This document shows positions 40,774 through 51,690 of a stretch of DNA of 64,000 nucleotides, piece after piece. Each line of letters begins with the position of its first letter. Within the stretch, counting starts at the first letter, position 1. A model generated the notes under the pieces. It did no database searches. It worked only from the letters and a program-made list of their open reading frames with translations, and was not told the DNA's origin. A program made the translations under genes and the position numbers. This stretch comes from Phytoseiulus persimilis. Taxonomy: Eukaryota; Arthropoda; Arachnida; Mesostigmata; Phytoseiidae. The stretch lies in contig CM075103.1 in NCBI GenBank assembly GCA_037576195.1, forward strand, positions 35,973,250 through 36,037,249. Reading direction: 5' to 3'.

Positions 40774-42532
40774 CGTTTCCTCGGATTCGCTCTAGTTTTT
40801 TTGTTATTCCGATTTTTCGGATTTTCGTGATTTTTTTTTTCCATGTTGGATTTTTTATCTCTGCTCCTAAGCAAGCCAGACTCGAAAATTTGGGAGCATG
40901 TGGACCAGTAAGAGAACTATCTCTGGTGAAAATTTCGTGTGCAATTCGGAGCCACGGTCAGTGAGCTAGAAGAGATCAAAAGTCAAATTTCGTCGGTGAG
41001 CACCGAAAGTGGCCCCTTCTCTCCGCCGAAAACGTGAAAACTATAGTCCCCACAGCCAACTTCCGAGGAGCTTTTTGATAGAGAATTCAATCGCGAACAT
41101 TTTAAGACAAATTTGAGCGTGATACGACGAGCCATTCAGTTTTTATGCAGAAAAAAAAAAAAACGAAAGTGAATGAAACTCGTCGGAACCAACAAAACGT
41201 CTCGTGAGGGACTGCCTCGAGTGGGGCCTTTCCGGGTCATCCCGTATAAGGGTCCAACAGTAGTCGGCCATCATGTGCACGTCCCATCTTCCCTGGTACC
41301 TCTCTTCCATCGTCGCTATGTCTTGATGGAACCTTTCTCCTTGTTCATCACTAACAGCACCCAAATTTTTAGGGAAGCGTCCGAGATGGCTGTGTAGATA
41401 GTGCATCTTGATGCTCATCCGACACCCTAGGACTCGAAAGCTCACGAGCATGCTCTTGACGAGTTGTACGTAGTTTTCAGCTCTCGTGTTCCCAAGGAAA
41501 TTTTGAACGACCAGAACAAATGACCGCCAAGCATTGGCTTCTCGATGGTTCATTGAGTCAATGAAAACAGGGTCGTCGATGAGCTTTCGGATTTGAGGTC
41601 CATCTAAAACCCCCGCCTGAAGCTTCTGAATGCTCACAGCGGGTAGCTTGCGCACGATGTAGTTGAAACATGAACCGTGTTTGCCAATGCTTTGACGAAC
41701 TGTTTCATCAGACCCAATTTGATATGCAGCGGTGGGAGAATGATTTTTTCCGTCGGAACCAAAGCGTCTCTGAGCACGTTGGGCTGCCCGGGTTTCAGAA
41801 ATCCCTTGACGGCCAAATCGTTCGAATCCAATGTTCGTCATCCGCTCGGCTGTCCCAAAGACACAAGAAGCACGGGAATTTGGTGTAACCGGCTTGTTGG
41901 CCCAAAAGAATCGAGACCATCTTCAAGTCGACACAAACTGGCCATTGGTGCTCCTCGTATTTGATCTTCTCCAACGCAAACGCGATGGCGTCGTAGTCCT
42001 CACGTAGTCTAGTGGAATGACCGAGCGGAATCGAAGCGTACTGGTTGCCCGTTGTGCAGGAGGACGCACTTCAAGCTTCTCTTCGAACCGTCGAGAAAGA
42101 AGCGCCACTCGCTGGCGTCGTATCGTGGCAGACACATGTGCTCAAGTAGATTTCCTTGTGTCCACTTTTTTGCGGATAAAAACTGAATGGATTATCCGAT
42201 CACGCGCAACTTTGTCTCAACTGTTCGTAAATGGAATTGCTATCAAGAAGCTCAACGGAAGTTGGTTGTGAGAACGATACTTTTTTAGTCATCGGCTGAA
42301 GAAAAGGAAACTTTTCGGTGTTCTCCGACGAAAATTGACGTTCGGTCGCTACTAGCTCAGAGACCGTGGGTCCAAATCGCACGAAATTTTGTACCGGGGA
42401 TAGTTCTGTTTTATGTCTCCATGCTCCCAAATTTTCATGAGTCTGGCTCACTCCCTGGCAGAGATAAAAATTCCAACATTCCAACACGAAAAATTTGAAT
42501 AACAGGAAAACTAGAGCGAATGCGAGGAAACG
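40774..42532 (-). mobile_element. Unclassified TIR element, copy 2, 1759 bp
   Basis: Complete unit bounded by ~140-bp imperfect terminal inverted repeats beginning CGTTTCCTCG(G/C)ATTCGCT. It carries one minus-strand gene of the conserved EQGERFHQDI family. No target duplication is visible. The left flank is the ULP1-like gene; the right flank continues into the duplicated region. Confidence 0.78.
41143..42175 (-). pseudogene. Uncharacterised conserved TIR-element protein, copy 2
   Basis: The 41143-41841 ORF (232 aa) joins the two halves that are separated in copy 1: FERFGRQGISETRAAQRAQR, then SFVLVVQNFLGNTRAENYVQ, KMHYLHSHLGRFPKNLGAVS, DEQGERFHQDIATMEERYQG, and DVHMMADYCWTLIRDDPERP. FLGNTRAENY agrees with the family pattern I remember, so copy 2 represents the ancestral arrangement at that point. 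The N-terminal part (EWRFFLDGSKRSLKC region, about 42100) is knocked out of frame by an extra C near 42048. Confidence 0.72.
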
Positions 42533-43369
42533 GTTTGAAAATTCGAAATCTACGACCTCGACTTTTAACAACCTAGGTTTAAGCTTCGTTGTTACGCGAA
42601 ATTTTTTTTTGTCGGGCAGTGTGATAGATTGAATACCCTGGGGTAGAAATGGGGGGCGGCCCGAGAGCAGCGCATAAGGGTGCCTCCTTCCTGACAAATG
42701 ATCCCATTGCGTCTCTCGGCACCCGAGAAGAACAGTTATTCATGCTGATTTTCGAGCTTTCCGAGGGGGCGCACATATCGGCCTCGGACTTTTTTTTTGT
42801 GACCCTTTCAGAAAAATCGATGTGTTTCTGGTTTATCATGAGCTGAGTTTAGAGATGAACCAGAGCTTCAAGATTCGTCACATGAATGACGAAGTTTTAG
42901 CACAGTGCACCGAAGCCGCAGGGAACGACGTTTTCACGTCGAAATTGGTAAACTTCAAATGCTCATATCTCGGCTCCCAGATTGGTTACAGCGCCAATCA
43001 AGTTATTTTTGAAGAGGTCAAAGAGGGAACCATCGACAGGCATAGTGTCGTAAGGATCGGAAGCTCTTCTTGAGCTTTCCAAAAATATTTCGAAGGGCGC
43101 TGTAGCCCATCTGGGAGCCGAGATATGAAGTTGACCGATTTTCGTCAAAAGTAGTGAAAAATCGAAGGGGCCACTAATGACCGGGACTCTTTCCATAGGG
43201 ATTTGATGTGCATTTGTTGTATCAACATTTCCGCTTCGGACTCCCATATATTCTCTTAGCCTTCTAGGGATTTTCGCGCGTTGGACCGAGTGATTCCCGG
43301 GTATTTGTATGCCTATATCTTGCTATCATGTTTGACGTACGGAATGCTTTCAGCTCAATGCCGTAGTAG

Positions 43370-43980
43370 GTGGCGATGAAGACCCTCAGGCAGACTCGGA
43401 TCTCTGGAAACCTACGCAGAATCATAGGGAGCCACCACAAAGACCACGGCATCGTCACGGCTGACGGAGAGCGACTCCCAATGACGGCAGGCGTACCCAA
43501 GTGTGGCAATGCGCCGACGATGTTCCAAGAGCTAATGATGAAGGTGAAGAATACGATCGGATCCCAACAGACATTTGCTCATTCGGATAATATGAATACT
43601 GCAGCGGACAGGTATCAAGTGCACCTAGATAAGATGGGAAATGTCTTGAAGGTACTTCAGCAGGCGGGCTTGACAATTCGACTGAAAAAGTGCAAGCACT
43701 TCATGGAGTCAGTGGAATTTCTGAGGCTCAGCGTTTCGAATGACGGAATCGAACCGGGTGAAACGTTCACGAGGAGCAAATTGGAGCAAACGGGCAGTCG
43801 TTAGGGCGATGAAGCGACTAAGACACTATCTCTGGGCGTAGAGGTTCACAGTGGTGAGCGACTGTAATGCAGTGGCAGCGCTTAAAGCACTGGAAGGATC
43901 GGCACAGCTTAGTAGATTGCTAAACAGGATAGCGGAATTCGATTTCGAGGTTAAGGGGGTACCTCAGTGGCGGCGCCAGC
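43370..43980 (+). pseudogene. Gypsy-type RT/RNase H scrap, copy 2
   Basis: Nearly identical to 28545-29165. A one-base insertion near 43848 (GAGGTTCACAG against GAGGTCACAG in copy 1) breaks the RNase H frame here. Confidence 0.75.
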
Positions 43981-44000
43981 GGGAAGCTAAGCAAGCTTAA

Positions 44001-45416
44001 GGGGGGATGTTCACTAAAAATCGGGAAAAATCGCGTTTCCTGTTTGTGGCATGGTTCGATGCAGGACAGGCCCCTCTGGTATCCAAAACAAATCGGACCT
44101 CGATATCTGTCTTAGATTCCTAGATATCAACCATTTTGTTCATATCATCTGGATGTGTCATGTTAGGTCGTGAAGAACTATCAAGCGAAGCTCTGATGTT
44201 CACTCGTTCAGGCGGGGGAACCGTTTTCGATCCGCGGAAACAAATACAATTCGTGGGGAGCATCTACGTTCTCGAAATCACCCGCTTCAACAAACTTCTG
44301 CCGCTGGTGGAATGCGTTCATTCTTTAAGCTGACAGTCTGCTCCGCGCGCGCAGTGAGACGGGCCGAAGTCGAGCTGGCCGGGGAGACGGCACACGTCGA
44401 TCGATGTCATTCTCTATCGTGGAAAATGAGACACGGTGAACCTTCCGGCGACTCGAATTCCGAGATAGGGTCAGAGCCGAGGGGAGAAACGTGGCCGACG
44501 AAACGGCGCGAAGCAGGCCGAATGGGCAGAGAACTTCGGTCAAATCAGGTCCGCCATTTCCCTGATTTCTCCTATTGGGAGTCATCGATTTTGATGCGGC
44601 TTGTTTCTATTTGTTGCTGATGAATGTGGCTCTTAAATGAACTGGAATTGAAGGAATTGGAATTGTTCTCTTGGACACAGCTTTGGCGAAGGAGGAAAAA
44701 TGTTTTTTTTTTCATCTTCCTCATCGATTTCAAAGATTTTCCCCTGCTCGGACCCCGATAGTTCTAGTTCATCTCCGAGAGAAATTCCTCGCCTAGATTT
44801 CAAAACAAGATTGAAGTCACTAGCTGGTTCTGGTGCCGAGAAATCAGGTGAAAACCACAGGGAATGGCGAGCCCTCACTTCGATGGTCACAAACTTCAAG
44901 GCTCGATTTCTCGGAATCGTATTTCGGCCCATTCCCGACCACCATTTCCCTGATATCTCCGCGCCAGGTGCATCGATTTCGATAAAAAAAAATTTCAAAC
45001 GTAGCTCATGCTCGTGGGAATAAAGTGAACTGGAATGATGGCGAACGCAAGCGGGGCCTCCGAAAAATTCGTCATCAGCCAAATGTTGATTCTTCCAGCA
45101 TCTTGATCTTGAATTTTTTTATGGTTCTCGGGGCAGGATTGCCACCGTTCTAGTTCAGTATGAGGAGCACAAAATAATCTACCGTTCAAGAAAAAGAACA
45201 GCCCTCTACCTCATCCTGGCGAGGAAAAATCAGGGCAAAACCGCGAAATCCAGACTCTTTTTCCGCTAGAGAAGAAAACGAAGTTGAGTCTCAATTTTTT
45301 TTCGTGAATAGTTTGAAGCTTCCTACATTCGGGGGTCACTTCAGATGGTTTCTAGCTGCCACAAAAGAAGATACAGGCCGCGGAAGCAGATATAGTGTTT
45401 TAGTGAACATCCCCCC
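44001..45416. mobile_element. TTAA-flanked TIR element, copy 2, 1416 bp
   Basis: Same 19-bp termini and TTAA flanks (43997-44000 and 45417-45420) as copy 1. Because it is at the same place in both copies, it inserted before the segment was duplicated. Confidence 0.82.
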
Positions 45417-45847
45417 TTAAGCATCCCGAATCTCAGAGTAGGGAAGCTAAGCTTCCCAAAAATTATTTTGTCGGGTCCGACCTTATGACGATTTGGAGAC
45501 AATTTTTCCATTAACAATATTCGTTCTGTTATTTCTTCGTAAATCACAATTAGGATGGGATCGAGCACCAGCCAATCTTGGAAGCATCTGGAATCTCTTA
45601 ACTCTCGCACAGTGCATGTGGAAATCTTCAAAATAAATTCACGAGAATCTTCCTGCCCAAATCAGCTTCCCAAAGAAAAAATCCCGGCGCTGTGGTCACT
45701 TCCGAGCTCCAGGCTCCTGAAGGCTGTTAACCTGATGCTCACGTCTGACTCCGATCGAGTACGAATTCAGCGACTCGGAAGCATTCCACAGTCCACTCTG
45801 AAAGAAATGTGGCCTTCCACGACTAAATCAAAGTCTCGGGAGACGAA

Positions 45848-46230
45848 ATTCTTCCCTAGTTTCAGAGTCTTCCACCGTCAAGTCACCATACCGGGCTGAG
45901 CTTCGGTAGGGACTCGGGGTTCTGAGCGACGGGGACGTCGGTTCGGTGTCTGGTGACTGCGGCGTTGGCGGGGCCGACACCGGTTGCGGGGGAACTGCGG
46001 CCTGTATGAAGAGGGCCCGGGGGCAGGCGGATCCCCGTAAACGGTGCGTAGTGCTGCCGGACTGGCCGCCGCAAGGTAATGCTCGAGGTGCTGTCCTCAA
46101 ACGATGTCGGGGAAGGCTTCGAAGCCCGAGTTGGTCATCCTCCAGAGCAGATCCAGGAAACCTCGCCGCGTACACGCATACTCCAAACACATGCCTCTGC
46201 GGCCGATTCCCTCCTGGTTATGGTTGACAG
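45848..46230 (-). repeat. Pro/Thr/Ser-rich dispersed sequence, copy 1
   Basis: The minus-strand frame at 45828-46190 encodes SAPPTPQSPDTEPTSPSLRT. About 85 bp (45895-45976) matches 51442-51528 on the plus strand at roughly 88 %. The rest of this stretch is GC-rich and unrecognised. It may be a fragment of a host gene or of a Gag. Confidence 0.5.
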
Positions 46231-48867
46231 GATTGCGCATAGTGCGGACTGAAACGGGGGTCGTCTAGTAATCGCAACGAGGTGGAAAGAAAGAAATAAA
46301 GGGGGAACTCCAGCTTACTGAGGGCTTGGGCTTCGTGTCGCGGTGGAGAATGACAGAACGGCAACACGGCGAAACAATCGGAACCACGTCCGAAACAAAG
46401 GGTGGTTGAGAGCGTGTTGGGGGTGGAGTGAAATTCACCACCAGTGCCGAGTCATGGCATGATTCGTCAATTTTCCTCCAATCAATCCTCCCGGTCGTGC
46501 ATGGGAAGCTATCGGAATTACGCAGTCGGATGGCATGGCGGGCATTCATCGGCGTCTCACATGTGCAGATCAAATGTATGATGCCGTTGGATCATGTTAC
46601 GCAAAACCGTTCGGTCAGCCGACACCGGCTGTGCCACTTTCTTAAAATTGATGTCGAATTGGGTACAACGAGCACGCGTGAACGACCCCGATGTCAGACA
46701 GAACCGAAGCCCGGTCCGGCAGGAGTGTCACGTAACGGAGCCGCACCCCATGGTATCGACATGTTTCGTGGGAGTGAACTTGGGTGGTGAGGCCGGAGAG
46801 CACCCGCGGGGCGCTTCAAGCGCACCAGTCGAAACTTCAATTCGCTCTTTTCCAGTGAAAATATTCAGAGTGTAGCGCCAGGGTGCTACGTGTATTCATG
46901 CGACTAATTAAGTGAAAGGCAAGCAGTGTGGCGAAAAGATAGAAAACAAGCATGACTTCATGGGAATAAAAAAAGTTCTAAGGCTCTATCGCCCCGCCTC
47001 CCCGTCGATGGGCAAGATGCTGGACAACAACACACTCCGCATCGCTGCTTGTCTCCGTCTGGAAGTGCCAATCTGCGCCAACTCACCTCTGTGCCGGGTG
47101 CAGCTCCCCGGTTTCTGCTCTCGGGGACCTTGAACCGAGCTGTTCACGCAGTTGTTGCCGTTTTTCCCGTCTGAAAGCTCCTGAGGCGAGCCGATACCTG
47201 GGGTAGGAAGCCACTGTCTGGGACACCCTCGCCCCATCAGAGTCGGCTAAGTTGGCAAAGTATTGTTAGTTCGAAGCCCGCTCCATCATCCAAACCGTCG
47301 TCATCGAGACCTTGCGAAAGCTGGGTCGTTTGTCGGAGTCATTCCTCCGGAATTTAGGGAAACGAAACGAGGTCGTGTCTGGGGACAAGAAGTCTCCCCA
47401 CCCTCCCCCACTGGGAGACTTACTGTGGGCGAGTTCGCTACCAACTGAGATTCCTTGCCGGAATGGGCTCAGACGGTGCCCTACGTTAACACACTCGATC
47501 CCACTTTATAATCGAGATGAAGAGGGGAAAACCGGGAGTTCTCTCTTGATGTATCTGGACGATGATGAGGGAATCATGTCTGCGTGCGGAGCGATGGTCT
47601 TGTGATTCCGGCGGCGAGCACGTTGGGTGGCGGCCGCCATGGTTGAAGTGAGGTTGTGGTGTGTGAAAAAAGTTCGAAGGATGCTGGACTCGGAACACAG
47701 TCTGTAGAAGAACGAAACTTCGAGCGGGATGTGTGATGATTTCCCGCCCCAACACGCCGATTCAGCGTCAAGCTCGTCATAGGTCAAGTTCGTCCGGGTC
47801 AGACTGCACGCTCTCCTCTAGTAGGTTCGTCAAGCAGCATTCACCCATGCTCGTTTTCGTTCCGTTGTTGGAGGAAGCCAACCGATAAGATATATACTCG
47901 CGTTGATATCAGAAGGATACCGAATCTCCAAGACCGGAGGTGATTCAAATTAGAAAGAGAGCGGGACAAAATGGGATCGATAAAGATGTGGCGATCCATT
48001 GTTAGTGCTTGGGTATTCCGTTGTGCTCGAATGGAGAGATCTCCTTGAACCGAAACATTCCAGCATACTCTCGGAATGGAACATGGTTCATGAAGAAGCT
48101 ATCGATATCATCTTCCGACATGCCAATGGCGGAATTTCGCCTCCCGGAGTCAACTGAGCTTCTTCGTCTAAGTAGACATGACGTTTCCAGAGTCTGGCTG
48201 CAGAGAGCGGCCGCAGGCCTGTTTCCACCAATGGAGTAACCAAGACGAGACTACGCATCGACAAACTCAGGCGGTGAATTGAAGTTTGGATGCCGTCGAG
48301 TGTTGTTCTCGACGTTGTCGGAGCCGGCGTGACGGAACCATCGTTGTCTTTCAAAACTGAGCTTCAAGTGACACCAAAGCTGGCGTGGTGGCTATCTTTC
48401 CCGGAGTCGTCCACAAAAGTATGACTGACGGTCTTTAAATGGTTGAGGACGCGGTACCATTTGTGCTTGAATGTATGATTCTGACGAACTCTGTCGCGCA
48501 GTAGTTTCGCCTCTTGGACCGCCAATCAGATGGGTCTCGAGTAGTAGTCCGTTGGTGCTCCCTTAAAGTTTTCGCGAGATAACTCGAGGAGGCGAACTCC
48601 CGGAAATATTCGCCATAAAATGGGAGCGCCAATGCCATTATCCGTTTGTATAAGATTGTCGATGTTGGTGAGAGATCAACCGAACCTGATATGGCAGACG
48701 ACATGAAATCTATCCTAGGAAGAAAAAATCCGGGACCTGCTCAACTGGTCCCGCCAGAGAAGCCGCTATCACTCGGTTATCAAACTTGAAACGGAGCAGA
48801 TTCAAACTTTCAGCTGTTCATGAGGTTTGGAGACATACCAGGATCAGGCACAACTGGAAACAGGCTG
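46231..48867. other. No recognisable gene
   Basis: 2.6 kb. The frames are short, with no domain or repeat I recognise. A short imperfect hairpin GTAGCGCCAGGGTGCTAC lies at about 46874. Confidence 0.4.
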
Positions 48868-49350
48868 AATGGGCTGGCGCCCACGAACCTGCATTCTGGA
48901 GTCGCAGGCGAGCTGGAAGAACTGATCGACATACCGGCTTTGGATGTAAGGAAGCTGAATTTGATTTCTTGATGCTGTCACGAAAAGACCGTGGATGCAC
49001 GGATCCTGTTCGATGAGCGCCAGCAGACGCTCAAATGTTCGACTGTTTCTGGTGGACTTCATGAAGGGATGCATCCCATAAGCTTCCTATGAATGACCCG
49101 GAAGGAGATTGAGGGAAGCCTGCAGGATGTGTGAGAACAGGCGGATGAGAATCCATATTCGGTACCCCTGAAGCCTGCGACGGGATACGAGACGATATTG
49201 AGTGAATCTCCTTTGCATTGCACACACAGATGTCCTGAGAATCCTGCAACGAGCATTGACCTGACGCCAAGCACGAAGCTCATCAATCAAGGTCGATTCC
49301 ATGACACCACTGAACTTCTGTTCCGCCGCGCTCGGTCCGCTGTAGATCAT
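48844..49350 (-). other. Possible second ORF in the left arm, opposite strand
   Basis: One frame reads FSGVMESTLIDELRAWRQVN and ends LLPGHS-TAG, then continues in the same frame as EAYGMHPFMKSTRNSRTFER and QDPCIHGLFVTASRNQIQLP. The mirror-image sequence in the right arm (57108-57599) has the same frame and the same TAG. It is preserved in both arms apart from the arm boundary, but no family is recognised. It could be non-coding. Confidence 0.25.
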
Positions 49351-49400
49351 CCTTTTGATTCTGATGCTTTCGGACGCTGTCCGCTGGCAACTCCAACCCC

Positions 49401-49673
49401 ATGACGTTCAACTGCCTATTGGATGAGTTTCTCCGTCATAATCGGCTCCGATTCGCAGTTTCCCGCGAGTTTCCGGTCAACGCCGTTCTCCACGATCCGA
49501 CGATCCGTCCGCGAATCGATGCTGAACTGCATAACGGGTTCAAATCATCGGATCCCTCTGAAATGAATCTCGCTCACCAGGACGGGTCGCGGGAAAGCCG
49601 AATCGAAAGTTACAAAACGGTGTGTGCAGAGACTTGGAGACTTTCGGGATTTCTCGATCGGAACGTTCTCTGA
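49401..49673 (+). other. Possible ORF upstream of nanos, left arm, frameshifted
   Basis: Starts MTFNCLLDEFLRHNRLRFAV. It matches the longer 128-codon frame in the right arm (56671-57057), but an 8-bp insertion after TVCAET shifts it and truncates it to 90 codons. I recognise no domain. Confidence 0.25.
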
Positions 49674-50462
49674 TTCAGCGAGTTTCCGTGAGCAATACGG
49701 TTTTGCAGCTCCGAGTGGTCACTCCCGTCCGCAATCGTCTTCACTTCTTTCAGGCAGCTCCGTGTTTCGATCACCACAAATTGAGGTGCAGGTGAAGAGA
49801 TAATCTGCGGTGATAGTCGTCTTGTGGAATACATCGACATGTGGCCGAGGGTTTGCGGAGCTCACTCGAAATCCCATCTCAACATGGGCAAAGAAAAGGC
49901 TCCTGGAACTCTGAAGCGCGATCGGGAATATCGAATCTCTGAAGTCAGAATTCGTTGATGAATGAAGGAGGAGTCAACTTTCTCCTGATCCCTGTGCCTA
50001 CCTCACGATGGGGATGACCAGAGACTCTTCCCAATATCACACACCCTTTGGCGAGCAAACCTACACGAGACAGGCCCATGAGGGGATCGACATCGCCTCA
50101 ATCGTGCGGTGTTGCGCTGAAGCGAGAAATCAATTCGGCTAACTACCCGGCATACTCACCTATTAGAGTTCACTGGAGCCCTTCTTGGGCGCTTCAGGGT
50201 AGCGCCCCGCTATTTCCGCGAAGATGATGTTTGATATTCTTGATTGTTTCTGATTCACGTCTCCAACGGGACTGAAGAGCGCGCAGCACCGATTTCGGTC
50301 AGCCTACTCCGTGGCGTCGGAATCCAATTCCGGAGGCATGGTTCGGGTGCGGTACCGGTTTTCGGATGATTTCAACAGCACCCCAAGCTCAGGTGAGCAT
50401 TGTCCGAGTGTACAGGAAACGGGGTGAAGCACTCAAGGTGGAGAGAGTCACTGGGCTCACAG

Positions 50463-50500
50463 TATAAGAACAGAGTCAGAACCCCAGAGAGCTCACAGTT
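50463..50500 (+). promoter_or_regulatory. Core promoter of nanos, left copy
   Basis: TATAAG at 50463-50468 is followed 30 bp later by TCACAGTT (50493-50500), which fits an arthropod initiator. This places a start site about 40 bp before the ATG at 50532. The same arrangement is in the right arm. Confidence 0.45.
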
Positions 50501-50531
50501 CCTCCGTGCAAGAACAGACTTCAACCTCAAG

Positions 50532-51026
50532 ATGCTCAAGGCCGCCATCGCAAACTTCCAGGAGAAGCTCGACTCTCGAAGAGAATTCGAGCTTTTGATC
50601 ATGGAGATCGATGCCCTCCGAGATCGAGATCTCGGGGCGGAAACGAGCGCCCAGGTCCCGCCACCCTCAACGCCAGGAGAAGCAGAGAAAAGAAGACCGA
50701 CGCACAAGAAGCACCTCGGGACGGGGAGACGTCCTCTCGAGGCACGTTTCGAAGAGCGGATCGTCGCCGTGCCGCTCTCGGAACTCGGCTTTTGCCCCTT
50801 CTGCTATAAGAAGGGTGAACCCCGGAGTGTTTACAAGAGCCACAACTTGCGGGCTCGCATCGGGACGGTGGCATGTCCTGTTTTGAGGAGTCTGAAGTGC
50901 GAGTTGTGCCACTGCGAGGGTGGGGACTTTGCCCACACCTTGAGTTACTGTCCGACGTCGGACAACCCGAACAGGCCGAACTTCTTCCGTCATGTTAGGA
51001 AGAAGTTTGCGGTCGGGCGGAGCTAG
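50532..51026 (+). CDS. nanos: Nanos homologue, left copy
   Basis: RNA-binding translational repressor of germ cells, acting with Pumilio in the cytoplasm (family knowledge). 164 aa from the first in-frame ATG (50532); the frame is open further upstream to TTG at 50400, but the TATA/initiator argues for this start. The N-terminal region has a predicted helix (ANFQEKLDSRREFELLIMEI) and a basic middle. The C-terminal Nanos domain has two CCHC fingers: C88, C91, H104, C115 (CPFC, 12 residues, H, 10 residues, C) and C123, C126, H135, C140. VYKSHNLR, CPVLRS and the FAHTLSYCP end match the family. The second finger has 8 residues between C126 and H135, where 7 is usual. No intron is evident. Confidence 0.93.
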   Translation: MLKAAIANFQEKLDSRREFELLIMEIDALRDRDLGAETSAQVPPPSTPGEAEKRRPTHKKHLGTGRRPLEARFEERIVAVPLSELGFCPFCYKKGEPRSVYKSHNLRARIGTVACPVLRSLKCELCHCEGGDFAHTLSYCPTSDNPNRPNFFRHVRKKFAVGRS

Positions 51027-51105
51027 TTTTAAACTATTCGAGGGATGATTGTAGGACTCATTAGAGAGGCCGAAATACGCACCTCCGATTGCCTTTGATA
51101 GTCAC

Positions 51106-51111
51106 AATAAA
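51106..51111 (+). promoter_or_regulatory. Polyadenylation signal of nanos, left copy
   Basis: AATAAA 80 bp after the stop codon, conserved in the right copy. The implied 3' UTR is about 100 bp. Confidence 0.55.
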
Positions 51112-51436
51112 TGAAAGCATCGTTAAATCAACCTTAAATGACCTCTTCAGAGTTTTCGATGATCGAAGTAGCGTTTTCGATGGTACGAATTCAGCCCATC
51201 CAAATTCTTGCTTACACATTCGAATATAAGGGGACAAGAAATGACCCTGACAAGCTTCTTGTTGTGTACAACGCCTTTCCTCTCCGAGGATCTAGCGTCA
51301 ACTGGCCTAGGCAAGTGTATTCATGCAGACGATATCTCGTCGGATGTTATGATTCGGAATTTCGAACTGCTTTCTGAGCTCGGCCAAACAATTTTGTCTG
51401 GCGATGAAAAACGGTGAATGTCGAATCCGAGACCCC

Positions 51437-51690
51437 TTCGGCGGCCCCGCCAACGCCACAGTCACCAGACACCGAACCGACGTCCCCATCGCCCACAACT
51501 CCCGAGCCCCTACCGACGGTCAGCCCGAGAAGCCACCGCACTGTCGCTCGGGTGCCGCGGGAGGAGGCGGAGTGGTACGAGGATGAACCGCCCGAAATCG
51601 TCGGTTCGTGCGTCTCCAGAGATGACCGGAACCGCCGCTGATCTCGCATGGACGGAAAACGGCCGGTGTTCCACTTGCAAATAAAAGTTA
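51437..51690 (+). repeat. Pro/Thr/Ser-rich dispersed sequence, copy 2
   Basis: Starts exactly at the inner edge of the left arm. The plus-strand frame encodes PSAAPPTPQSPDTEPTSPSP and then EEAEWYEDEPPEIVGS. About 85 bp is shared, inverted, with 45895-45976. Confidence 0.5.

Larger units (their letters stand above)
40774..45847. repeat. Segmental duplication, copy 2 (uninterrupted)
   Basis: Aligns with 20133-20408 plus 25880-31024. It lacks the gypsy element and the two extra segments of copy 1. Left of ~42010 the copies differ by many substitutions; right of it I find almost only one-base homopolymer indels, for example at 42048, 43083, 43277 and 43848. It ends at GAGACGAA, after which the flanks differ. 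Confidence 0.93.
48868..51436 (+). repeat. Large inverted repeat, left arm (2.57 kb)
   Basis: Begins GAATGGGCTGGCGCCCA and runs to about GAGACCCC. Its reverse complement is 55031-57591. Divergence by eye is about 2-3 %, with small indels, for example an 8-bp insertion TTGGAGAC near 49634 in this arm. The arm carries a complete nanos gene in its inner part and about 1.5 kb of upstream sequence. Confidence 0.95.

Noticed and set aside
50400..50531. TTG at 50400 as the nanos start
   Set aside because: It lies upstream of a well placed TATA/initiator pair; the ATG at 50532 is the first start on the predicted transcript.
50599..50874. Antisense ORFs across nanos in both arms
   Set aside because: They are conserved only because the arms are near-identical; the nanos zinc fingers are on the other strand.
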